Part shown: in pieces, positions 6,501-12,434 of the stretch
Numbering within the stretch: position 1 is the first letter of the stretch
How the letters are laid out: the number at the start of each line of letters is the position of its first letter
Source: Oscillospiraceae bacterium
GTDB taxonomy: Bacteria > Bacillota > Clostridia > Oscillospirales > Oscillospiraceae
Reading direction: 5' to 3'
DNA length: 13,010 nucleotides
NCBI GenBank assembly: GCA_017409645.1
Contig: JAFQSI010000239.1
Location: 1 to 13,010, forward strand
The notes under the pieces: model-generated
Database searches by the model: none
What the model was told of the DNA's origin: nothing
The model's input: the letters and a program-made list of their open reading frames with translations, nothing else
Position numbers and translations under genes: made by a program

Positions 6501-7032
6501 GATCATGTCCGTGGCGGGCATCGTCCAGACGGTGAAGATGAAGACCACCCGGTCGGGCTCCATGATGGCCTACATCACTCTGGAGGACGACACCGCCGCC
6601 ATCGAGATGCTGGCCTTCTCCAATGTGCTGAGCCAGTACGGCGGCTATCTGAAGGAGAACAGCCCCGTGGTCATCACGGGCCGGCTTTCCCTGCGGGACG
6701 ACAAGGACCCCCAGATCGTCATCAACCGGGCCCGGCCCATGTCGGATTTTGAGGGCGGTCCTCCGCCGGAGCCGGAGGAGGAGCGTTATGGCTCCGCCCC
6801 CCGGGGGCCGCAGATCATCCCCGGAAATACGCTGTATCTGCAGCTGACCGGCGAAAGCGATCCCAGATTCCGGAAGGTCAGGGCCATCGTGAACATGTTC
6901 CCCGGCGACGGCGTGGTGAAGGTCTTCTTCGCCGACACCCGGCGCATGCGGGGCGCCCGGGCGGCCTTCGACAGCCGGATGCTCGACGAGCTGCGCAATG
7001 TGCTGGGAAGCGCAAATGTTGTTGTAAAATAA
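3550..7032 (+). CDS. dnaE: DNA polymerase III alpha subunit (DnaE)
   Basis: This is the 1160-residue catalytic subunit of a replicative C-family polymerase. The N-terminal PHP domain (about 1-210) keeps its metal-binding motifs: HLHVHS (5-10), TDH (39-41), Glu66 in GCEVYV, and NDAHYL (204-209). The polymerase core has GPGRGSGAA (356-363), the catalytic pair Asp397/Asp399 in MPDFDTDF, and the third Asp549 in KMDFLGL. Further family marks are STHAAGVVI (505-513), GVFQLES (596-602), YQEQVI (668-673) and YTMGQADNIRRAISKKK (682-698). The fingers and helix-hairpin-helix region follow, and an OB-fold lies near 985-1060. Length is normal for DnaE. PolC, which carries an internal exonuclease, is excluded by the domain order. 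ATG 3550 overlaps the whiA stop. Low-GC Firmicutes usually also carry polC, which is not seen here. Confidence 0.98.
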   Translation: MSFVHLHVHSEYSLLDGACRISGMMDRVRELGQTAIAITDHGVMYGCIDFYKAAKAAGVKPIIGCEVYVCPRRMSDRVHGIDNEAYHLVLLCENMTGYENLCQIVSQAHTHGFYGKPRADLELLEKYHEGLIALSACLAGAVPQRLLGNDYEGAKSYALNMARIFGEGNFFLEMQDHGIDEQTPVNQGLQRIARETGLPMVITNDAHYLRREDAEMQDVLLCVQTGKTVDEEHRMRMEPYGEYYLKSEAELLERFPGQQQALDNTAAIAERCNVEFIFNQYHLPSFPVPEGYNSESYFRKLCYDGFAERYPSPPESYLERLEYEIGVISRMGYVNYYLIVWDFIRYAKENGIPVGPGRGSGAASIVAYCMHITEVDPMKYALIFERFLNPERVSMPDFDTDFCQERRGEVIEYVMRKYGADHVAQIATFGTMAARGAIRDVGRALNFTYAETDVVAKLVPTTLHITLDEALKTSPQLKAMYDEDERVKKLIDTARSLEGMPRNTSTHAAGVVITARPVCDYVPLSRNDDTIVTQYTMTTIEELGLLKMDFLGLRNLTVIHDAEELIRRHTPGFSIDTVRDDDPATFKMLTEGKTQGVFQLESQGMTGVCVGMKAGSIEDITAIVALYRPGPMDSIPKFIENKLNHKKVTYKCKELEPILKVTYGCIVYQEQVIEIFRQLGGYTMGQADNIRRAISKKKMKIIEAERKVFVYGDPDKNIPGCVGNGISESVGQSLYDEIVAFANYAFNKAHAVCYAVVAYQTAYLKCHYPREYMAALMTSVLDSAVKVSGYIAECREMGIQTLPPDINASEDVFSVEGENIRFGMAAVKNIGRGLIRSVVAKRQEGGPFRSLEDFLTRMGEGELNKRAVENLIKCGAMDCFGNHRSELLAVYESMMDSLAISRKKNLEGQLGLFGMLEDDDPSTSIPIPKLPEISAADRMAMEKETTGLYLSGHPMDDYRALLKHTRVVPIGTLMDGEGRYQDDQIMSVAGIVQTVKMKTTRSGSMMAYITLEDDTAAIEMLAFSNVLSQYGGYLKENSPVVITGRLSLRDDKDPQIVINRARPMSDFEGGPPPEPEEERYGSAPRGPQIIPGNTLYLQLTGESDPRFRKVRAIVNMFPGDGVVKVFFADTRRMRGARAAFDSRMLDELRNVLGSANVVVK

Positions 7033-7033
7033 C

Positions 7034-7062
7034 TTCCATTTTGAAAGAATATGTGGTATCAT
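7034..7062 (+). promoter_or_regulatory. Candidate extended -10 promoter for the lipoprotein/two-component genes
   Basis: TATCAT (7057-7062) is preceded by TGG (7054-7056), the same TGG/-10 arrangement as at murB. The -35 position (TTCCAT, 7034-7039) is poor, so recognition would depend on the extended -10. Transcription would start near 7069, after the ATG at 7051 and before the GTG at 7090. No terminator is visible after dnaE, so read-through from dnaE is also likely. Confidence 0.45.
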
Positions 7063-7074
7063 AACCATTTGGAA

Positions 7075-7080
7075 GGGAGG
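7075..7080 (+). promoter_or_regulatory. Ribosome binding site that decides the GTG start
   Basis: GGGAGG lies 9 nt before GTG 7090. An ATG at 7085 is out of frame and stops after two codons, and the in-frame ATG at 7051 has no comparable site. The GTG is therefore the most likely start. It gives a standard lipoprotein leader. Confidence 0.75.
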
Positions 7081-7089
7081 CGAAATGCC

Positions 7090-8421
7090 GTGAAAATCTT
7101 CAAACGAATGGTCGGTGCGGCTGTCTGCGCCGCCCTGGCTGTGAGCCTGAGCGGCTGCGTGATGACGGTGGATCAGATGTACGTTCCGCCCCGCCGCTCG
7201 GAAAGCTATCAGAATCTGCAGGCCGTCATGGACGAGTTCATGGAGGGCCTGGAATACTGCGCCCCCATCACCGGCGAGAACCAGCAGACGGTCCAGATGG
7301 CCGACCTGGACGGCGACGGCATGAAGGAGGTCGTGGTCTTCGTCAAGGGAAATGACGAGAACCCCCTGAAGGTCCTGGTCTTCCGGATGGAGGACGGGGA
7401 ATATGTGCCGCTGACCGTGATCGAATCCACCGGCACGGCCTACGACCAGGTGGAATACATCCAGATGGACGGCAGGCCCGGCCTGGAGCTGGTGGTGGGA
7501 AGGCAGGTCAGTGAGCAGGTGATGCGGAACCTGACCGTCTACCGCTTCTCCGGCGGACAGCCGGAGCAGCTGCTGACGGTGAATTACCACAAGTATTTGG
7601 CCCTGGATATGAACAAGGACGGGCTGGGGGACCTGTTCGTCCTGCGTCCCGGCCGGACCGACACCGACTGCGGTGTGGTGGAGCTTTACGCCGCCCCGGA
7701 CGGCACCATCGCCCGGTCTGCGGAGGTCAGCCTGTCCCAGCCGGTGGGCCAGCTCAAGCGGATCATGACCGGCTCCCTCCACGGAGGCGAGCGGGCTGTA
7801 TTCGCAGCCAGCACGGTGGACGCGGAGACCATCGTCACCGACGTCTACGCCCTGGTGGACGGCACCCTGACCAATGTGTCCATGTCCAATGAATCCGGCA
7901 CCAGCGTCAAGACCGTCCGGAATTACTATGTCTACGCCGAGGATATCGACGGCGACAGCATCCTGGAGCTGCCCAGCCTGATCTCCATGCGCTGGCCCAT
8001 GGAGGGCCGCAGCCTGGAGGAGCGGGAGCATCTGATCCGCTGGTACGCCCTGGGAGCCGACGGCTCCGAGCATGACAAGCGCTTCACCTACCACAACTAT
8101 CTCCAGGGCTGGTACATGGAGGTGGACGGGGATCTGGTGGGCAGGCTCTGCGTGATGCCCGAGGACACGGGCCGCTTCGCCTTCTGCCTGTGGGACCGGA
8201 ATTTCGAGCAGCTGAGCAGGCTCTGGACCGTGCATGTGCTGACAGGCGAGGACCGGTCCAGCGTGGCCGCGGAGGACGGCCGCTTCGTGCTGTTCAAGAC
8301 CGATAATGTGGTCTACGCAGCCCGCCTGGAGGACGGGGCCCTGGAGGCCGGGATCACCCAGGATAAATTGATCAACAGCTTTTTCCTGATCCAGTCGGAT
8401 TGGAAAACGGGAGAAATGTGA
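7090..8421 (+). CDS. Lipoprotein with FG-GAP/VCBS-like Asp-rich repeats, function unknown
   Basis: I do not recognise this 443-residue protein at family level. Residues 1-23 (start MKIFKRM, end LSGC) form a lipoprotein signal with Cys23 as lipidated cysteine. The mature part carries three calcium-loop-like motifs, DLDGDG (72-77), DMNKDG (173-178) and DIDGDS (285-290), each before a hydrophobic strand such as EVVVF or GDLFVL. Motifs of this kind occur in FG-GAP/VCBS beta-propeller and dockerin-like folds, so an extracytoplasmic beta-propeller-like domain is plausible. The start is GTG, supported by GGGAGG. A longer version from ATG 7051 would add 13 residues. The gene lies 8 nt before a response regulator whose ribosome site overlaps this stop codon, so the three genes are probably co-expressed. 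The protein may be a ligand-binding or envelope-sensing partner of the downstream kinase. Confidence 0.8.
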   Translation: MKIFKRMVGAAVCAALAVSLSGCVMTVDQMYVPPRRSESYQNLQAVMDEFMEGLEYCAPITGENQQTVQMADLDGDGMKEVVVFVKGNDENPLKVLVFRMEDGEYVPLTVIESTGTAYDQVEYIQMDGRPGLELVVGRQVSEQVMRNLTVYRFSGGQPEQLLTVNYHKYLALDMNKDGLGDLFVLRPGRTDTDCGVVELYAAPDGTIARSAEVSLSQPVGQLKRIMTGSLHGGERAVFAASTVDAETIVTDVYALVDGTLTNVSMSNESGTSVKTVRNYYVYAEDIDGDSILELPSLISMRWPMEGRSLEEREHLIRWYALGADGSEHDKRFTYHNYLQGWYMEVDGDLVGRLCVMPEDTGRFAFCLWDRNFEQLSRLWTVHVLTGEDRSSVAAEDGRFVLFKTDNVVYAARLEDGALEAGITQDKLINSFFLIQSDWKTGEM

Positions 8422-8429
8422 GGAAATAG

Positions 8430-9116
8430 ATGAAAAAAGTTTTGATTCTGGAAGATGAGGTCAACATCCGCTCCTTCGTGGTCATCAATCTGGAGCGGGC
8501 CGGCTACTACCCGATCGAGGCCGGCACCGGCGCCGAGGCCCTCCAGCGGATCCGGGAGAATCCCGACATCGGCGTGGCCATCCTGGACGTGATGCTGCCG
8601 GACATCGACGGCTTCGAGGTCTGCCGCAGCATCCGGGCCAACAACAAGCGCATGGGCATCATCATGCTCACCGCCCGGACCCAGGAGATGGACAAGGTCA
8701 CCGGCCTGATGACCGGTGCCGACGACTATGTGACCAAGCCCTTTTCCCCTGCGGAGCTGACGGCCCGCATCGACGCCCTCTACCGCCGCATCGGCGGCGA
8801 CGATCTGGCGTCCAGCGAGCTGCTGACCCAGGGACCCTTTGTGATGAATACCCGCAACCACACCCTGGAGAAGGCGGGAAACCGGATCCGGCTGACCCAG
8901 GTGGAGTACGCCATCCTGAAGCTTTTCATGCAGAATCCGGGCCGGGCCCTGAGCCGGGAGGACATCCTCTCCGCCGTCTGGGGCCGGGAGTACGAGGGGG
9001 AGCTGAAGATCGTGGACGTGAACATCCGCCGTCTGCGCATCAAGATCGAGGACGACACCGCCAACCCCACCTACATCACCACGGTTTGGGGCTACGGCTA
9101 TAAGTGGGGCGCATGA
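8430..9116 (+). CDS. OmpR/PhoB-family response regulator
   Basis: This 228-residue regulator has a receiver domain (1-120) with the acidic pair Glu8/Asp9, the phospho-acceptor Asp53 in ILDVMLP, the switch Thr81 and the conserved Lys103 in VTKPFSP. The C-terminal winged helix (about 136-228) includes LTQVEYAILKLFMQNPG (155-171), the DVNIRRLRIKIE recognition-helix region and the closing TTVWGYGYKW. Phosphorylation at Asp53 should promote dimerisation and binding to direct-repeat operators. The ribosome site AGGA begins on the last base of the preceding stop codon. The gene overlaps the kinase gene by 4 nt (ATGA), the usual sign of a cognate pair. The sequence is of the PhoP/WalR/VanR general type, and I cannot assign the regulon. 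Confidence 0.95.
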   Translation: MKKVLILEDEVNIRSFVVINLERAGYYPIEAGTGAEALQRIRENPDIGVAILDVMLPDIDGFEVCRSIRANNKRMGIIMLTARTQEMDKVTGLMTGADDYVTKPFSPAELTARIDALYRRIGGDDLASSELLTQGPFVMNTRNHTLEKAGNRIRLTQVEYAILKLFMQNPGRALSREDILSAVWGREYEGELKIVDVNIRRLRIKIEDDTANPTYITTVWGYGYKWGA

Positions 9117-10537
9117 AGAAGAGATTTCAGCCGCTGATCAAGGTCACGGGCCTGCGCCGCCGGTGGCTGATCAACACACTGTGCGTGGTGCTGCCGCTGG
9201 CCATCGTGTGTGTGTTTGCGGTGACGGCATCCTTTGCGGCTTATTACTATTCCGGCATGGAGTCGGACCTGCGCTACCGGGCCAGGACCACCACGGACTT
9301 CTTCGCCGAGAACATGATCGTGGACTACAACGCCTACTACAAATCCTGCGTCAAGTATGCCCAGACCTACGAGGACCGCAACTCCATCGAGCTGCAGTTC
9401 ATCAATGCCGAGGGCAGGCTCGTGGCCTCCTCCTACGGACCCTGGGCCGGAGATTCCCCCCGGACCAATGAGATCCGGGAGGCCATGGAAACCCGGACCC
9501 AGCGGGCCTATGTGGGAAAGGACGACAACACCGGCGAGCATATCATGGCGGTGTCCAGCCCCATGGTCTACTCCAACGGCGAGGTCATCGGCGTGCTGCG
9601 CTTCGTCACGGGCACACGGGTCATGCACATGCAGATCACCTTCATCGGCCTGATCGCCCTGGTGTTCTTTACGGTATTCGTCCTGATTATCGTACTTTTG
9701 ACAAATTATTATATCCATACAGTCCTGGTGCCGGTGGCGGATATCACCGAGAAGGCCCAGCGCATCGCAACGGGCAGCTACGGCATCCAGATCACCGAGC
9801 GGTACAACGATGAGATCGGCATCCTGGCGGACACCATCAACGAGATGTCCAACAAGATCAGCCAGAACGAGAAGGTCCAGACGGACTTCATCTCCAGCCT
9901 TTCCCACGAGCTGCGCACCCCGCTGACGGCCATCACCGGCTGGACGGAGACGCTGATGTCCGACGAGAGCCTGAGCCGGGAGACCCGCCGGGGCATGGAC
10001 ATCATCCTGCGCGAGAGCAAGCGCCTGACCGAAATGGTCCTGGGTCTGCTGGAATTTTCCCGGATCGAGGGAGACCGGATGACCCTGAACGTGGAGATGG
10101 CGGACATCCGGGCGGAATTTGAGGACACGGTCTTCATGTACGGCTCCCGGCTCAAGCAGCAGGGCATCACCCTGAACTACATCGACATCGACCAGGACGT
10201 CCCCGAGATCCCCTGCGACCCCAAGCGTCTGCGTCAGGTGTTCCTGAACATCCTGGACAACGCAGCCAAGCACGGCGGCGGAACGGTCATCGATGCGTTC
10301 ATCCGCTGCTCGGACACCGACATCATCATCTCCATCCGGGACTACGGCCCCGGCATCCCGGAGGACGAGCTTCCTCTGGTCAAGAAGAAATTTTACAAGG
10401 GCAGCTCCAAGGCCCGCGGCACCGGCATCGGCCTGGCGGTCTGCGACGAGATCGTCACCATGCACAACGGCACCCTGTCTCTGAGCAACGCCGAGGGCGG
10501 CGGCACACTGGTGCGGATCTGCCTGCCCCTGGAATAA
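9113..10537 (+). CDS. Membrane sensor histidine kinase, partner of the upstream regulator
   Basis: This 474-residue kinase has a first membrane helix (about 19-46), an extracytoplasmic sensor of about 127 residues (47-173) with a PAS/Cache-like look, a second helix (about 174-198) and a HAMP linker (199-251). The HisKA domain has SHELRTPLTAITGW with phospho-acceptor His265. The ATPase domain has the N-box FLNILDNAAKH (Asn379, Asn383), G1 DYGPG (410-414) and G2 GTGIGLAV (436-443). It autophosphorylates His265 and passes the phosphate to Asp53 of the regulator. ATG 9113 overlaps the regulator stop. GTG 9104 would add three residues. The architecture is PhoR/WalK-like. The ligand is unknown, and the co-encoded lipoprotein is an obvious candidate for signal input. 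Confidence 0.95.
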   Translation: MKKRFQPLIKVTGLRRRWLINTLCVVLPLAIVCVFAVTASFAAYYYSGMESDLRYRARTTTDFFAENMIVDYNAYYKSCVKYAQTYEDRNSIELQFINAEGRLVASSYGPWAGDSPRTNEIREAMETRTQRAYVGKDDNTGEHIMAVSSPMVYSNGEVIGVLRFVTGTRVMHMQITFIGLIALVFFTVFVLIIVLLTNYYIHTVLVPVADITEKAQRIATGSYGIQITERYNDEIGILADTINEMSNKISQNEKVQTDFISSLSHELRTPLTAITGWTETLMSDESLSRETRRGMDIILRESKRLTEMVLGLLEFSRIEGDRMTLNVEMADIRAEFEDTVFMYGSRLKQQGITLNYIDIDQDVPEIPCDPKRLRQVFLNILDNAAKHGGGTVIDAFIRCSDTDIIISIRDYGPGIPEDELPLVKKKFYKGSSKARGTGIGLAVCDEIVTMHNGTLSLSNAEGGGTLVRICLPLE

Positions 10538-10557
10538 AAATTGAGGAACCCTGATTT

Positions 10558-11562
10558 ATGGCAAAAAAAGAAACCTGCAATTCCTGTGAACAATTCAAGA
10601 CCATGATCGGCGGACAGGCCCTTCTCGAGGGCATCCTGATGCGCGGCCCCGAGAAGGACGCCATCGTCTGCCGGACGAAGGAGGGCCTGAAGCTGGAGGT
10701 CAGCGACCGGAAGCTCCCCAGAGAGGGCAGCCCCCTGCGCTGGCCCCTGATCCGGGGCGTGGTCAACTTCTTCGACTCCCAGGTCACCGGCGTCCGGGCC
10801 ATCATGAAGAGCGCGGACCTGAACCCCGACGGGGAGCTGAGCGAGGAGCCCTCCAAGCTGGACCTTTGGCTGGAAAAGAAGCTGGGCAATGAAAAATTTG
10901 AGCGGTTCATCATCTCGTGTACCGTGGCGGTGAGTCTGCTGCTGTCCATCGGCTTGTTTTTCCTGCTGCCCATGATCATCAGCGGCTTCTTTGACGGCGT
11001 CGTTGAAAGCATGGTGGTCATCCATCTCATCGAGGGACTGGTGCGCATGGTCATCTTCATGCTCTACATGCTCCTGGTATCCCGGATGAATGAGATGAAA
11101 CGGGTCTTCGCCTACCACGGCGCGGAACACAAGACCATCCGCTGCTATGAGGCACGGCTCCCACTGACGGTGGAGAACGTCCGGACCCAGTCCCGGATGC
11201 ATCCGCGCTGCGGCACCAGCTTTCTGCTGGTGGTGATGGTCCTGTCCATCCTGGTGTTCAGCGTGGCGGCCTCTGCGCTGGTGGAGGCAGTGCCCGCCCT
11301 GGCGGCCATGGAGGGTACCTTCCGGTACCGCCTGATCATGATCGTCTTCAAGCTCCTGCTTCTGCCCCTGATTGTTTCCATCGCCTATGAGATCAATCGC
11401 TGGGTGGGCAGGCACGACAATGCTTTCACCCGCATCCTGACGGCCCCCGGCCTGTGGATGCAGAATTTCACCACCAACGAGCCGGATGATACCATGATCG
11501 AGGTGGCCATCACCGCCGTCAATGCGGTGCTTCCTGAAAAGGAGGGCTCCGATCAATGGTAA
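10558..11562 (+). CDS. DUF1385 (YqhQ-type) multi-pass membrane protein
   Basis: This 334-residue protein belongs to the DUF1385 family, whose B. subtilis member is YqhQ. The family has no settled biochemical role. Signatures are IGGQALLEGILMRGP (17-31), WPLIRGVVNFFDS (62-74), AYHGAEHKTIRCYE (185-198) and HPRCGTSFLL (215-224), with the His, Glu and Cys residues that make metal or substrate binding conceivable. Hydrophobic segments near 118-142, 152-174, 221-244 and 258-277 predict about four membrane passes. GAGGA (10543-10547) lies 10 nt before ATG 10558. The gene follows the kinase gene by 20 nt without a terminator and overlaps prmC by 7 nt. DUF1385 next to prmC is a common Firmicute arrangement. 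An N-terminal CNSC pair (residues 7 and 10) is also present. Confidence 0.92.
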   Translation: MAKKETCNSCEQFKTMIGGQALLEGILMRGPEKDAIVCRTKEGLKLEVSDRKLPREGSPLRWPLIRGVVNFFDSQVTGVRAIMKSADLNPDGELSEEPSKLDLWLEKKLGNEKFERFIISCTVAVSLLLSIGLFFLLPMIISGFFDGVVESMVVIHLIEGLVRMVIFMLYMLLVSRMNEMKRVFAYHGAEHKTIRCYEARLPLTVENVRTQSRMHPRCGTSFLLVVMVLSILVFSVAASALVEAVPALAAMEGTFRYRLIMIVFKLLLLPLIVSIAYEINRWVGRHDNAFTRILTAPGLWMQNFTTNEPDDTMIEVAITAVNAVLPEKEGSDQW

Positions 11563-12428
11563 AGAAGTATTCCGAGCTGTACCGGGAAACCAGAAAGGCC
11601 CTGCTCCCCATCGACGGGCCCCATCAGGCCGGAGCCACCGCCAGGGAGCTGCTGCAGCTGGCTTCGGGCAAATCCGCCGCGGAGCTGCTGGCCGACGGCG
11701 AAAAGTTCGCCGACGCTTCCGTCTGCAATGCCCTGGAAGCCTATGTGCAGCGGATGGAGAAGGGCGAGCCCCTGGCCTACATCCTGGGCGAGTGGGAATT
11801 TTACGGCCTGAAGCTCTTCGTGACCCCCGATGTGCTGATCCCCCGGGACGATACCGTGGCGGTCACCGAGATCGCCATCCGGCAGGCGCTGTTCCTGGAC
11901 CCCAATCCCAGGATCCTGGACCTCTGCACCGGCTCCGGCTGCATCGGCCTGGCCATCGCGTCCCGGGTCAAGGACGCCAAGGTCACTCTGGCGGATCTGA
12001 GCCGGGAGGCTCTTGCCGTCGCCAAGAAGAATGTGACCCTGCATCATATGACCGGCCGCGTTTCCTGCGTCCAGGCGGACGCCATGGCGGATCCCCCGTC
12101 CTTCCTGGGCCAGTTCGACATGATCGTCTCGAACCCGCCCTATATCGATGCGAAGGATATGCAGACGCTGGAAATCAGTGTCAGGGATTTTGAACCCCAT
12201 ATGGCCCTCTCCGGCGGTGAGGATGGGCTGGACTTTTACCGCTCCATCACGGAGAAATACCGCCAGAATCTGAAGCCCGGCGGCTACCTCTGCTACGAAT
12301 TCGGCGAGGACCAGGGCGACAGTGTGTGTCAGATCCTCGCGGCGAACGGCTTCGCCGTCCGTCAGCGGGTCAAGGATTATAATGGAACCGAGCGGGCGGT
12401 CATCGCCCAATACTGTGCAGAGGAGTAA
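11556..12428 (+). CDS. prmC: Peptide-release-factor glutamine N5-methyltransferase (PrmC)
   Basis: PrmC uses S-adenosylmethionine to methylate the glutamine of the GGQ motif in release factors RF1 and RF2, which improves termination. The 290-residue frame has an N-terminal helical domain (1-75), the GEPLAYILGEWEFYG signature (70-84), the SAM-binding motif ILDLCTGSGCIGLAIA (120-135) and the catalytic SNPPYID (192-198). The usual IPRPETE/IPRPDTE is IPRDDTV here (95-101), so the last acidic residue of that motif is missing. A C-terminal YNGTERAV replaces the common D-x-x-G-x-x-R. AAGGAGG (11539-11545) lies 10 nt before ATG 11556, inside the end of the DUF1385 gene. RF1 (prfA), a frequent neighbour, is not here. 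recA begins 6 nt downstream instead. Confidence 0.94.
   Translation: MVKKYSELYRETRKALLPIDGPHQAGATARELLQLASGKSAAELLADGEKFADASVCNALEAYVQRMEKGEPLAYILGEWEFYGLKLFVTPDVLIPRDDTVAVTEIAIRQALFLDPNPRILDLCTGSGCIGLAIASRVKDAKVTLADLSREALAVAKKNVTLHHMTGRVSCVQADAMADPPSFLGQFDMIVSNPPYIDAKDMQTLEISVRDFEPHMALSGGEDGLDFYRSITEKYRQNLKPGGYLCYEFGEDQGDSVCQILAANGFAVRQRVKDYNGTERAVIAQYCAEE
12378..12383 (+). promoter_or_regulatory. Possible internal -10 element for recA
   Basis: A perfect TATAAT lies within prmC, about 50 nt before the recA start. It is formed by Tyr-Asn codons TAT-AAT in a gene that mostly prefers G/C at third positions. The -35 position for a 17-bp spacer (CCGTCC, 12355-12360) is poor. A GGCGAA/TTCGCC dyad (12341-12356) sits just upstream. 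This is suggestive only. Confidence 0.3.
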
Positions 12429-12434
12429 TGCGAT

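Noticed and set aside
3175..8235. Very long open frame on the minus strand (about 1686 codons) opposite dnaE and the lipoprotein gene
   Set aside because: The + strand genes rarely use TTA, CTA or TCA codons, so this antisense frame meets no stops. Its translation is His/Gly/Ala/Val-rich without family motifs, it lies opposite strongly conserved dnaE, and it crosses gene borders.
1870..10537. A vancomycin-resistance cluster made of the VanX-like gene and the two-component pair
   Set aside because: There is no vanH dehydrogenase or D-Ala-D-Lac/D-Ser ligase. The VanX-like protein appears exported, and it is separated from the regulator/kinase pair by whiA, dnaE and a lipoprotein gene.
12341..12356. 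GGCGAA-N4-TTCGCC dyad as a LexA (SOS) box
   Set aside because: The Gram-positive LexA site needs GAAC-N4-GTTC (CGAA-N6-TTCG outer spacing). Here the spacing between the CGAA/TTCG arms is 4, and the sequence is explained by coding for Ala-Asn-Gly-Phe-Ala.
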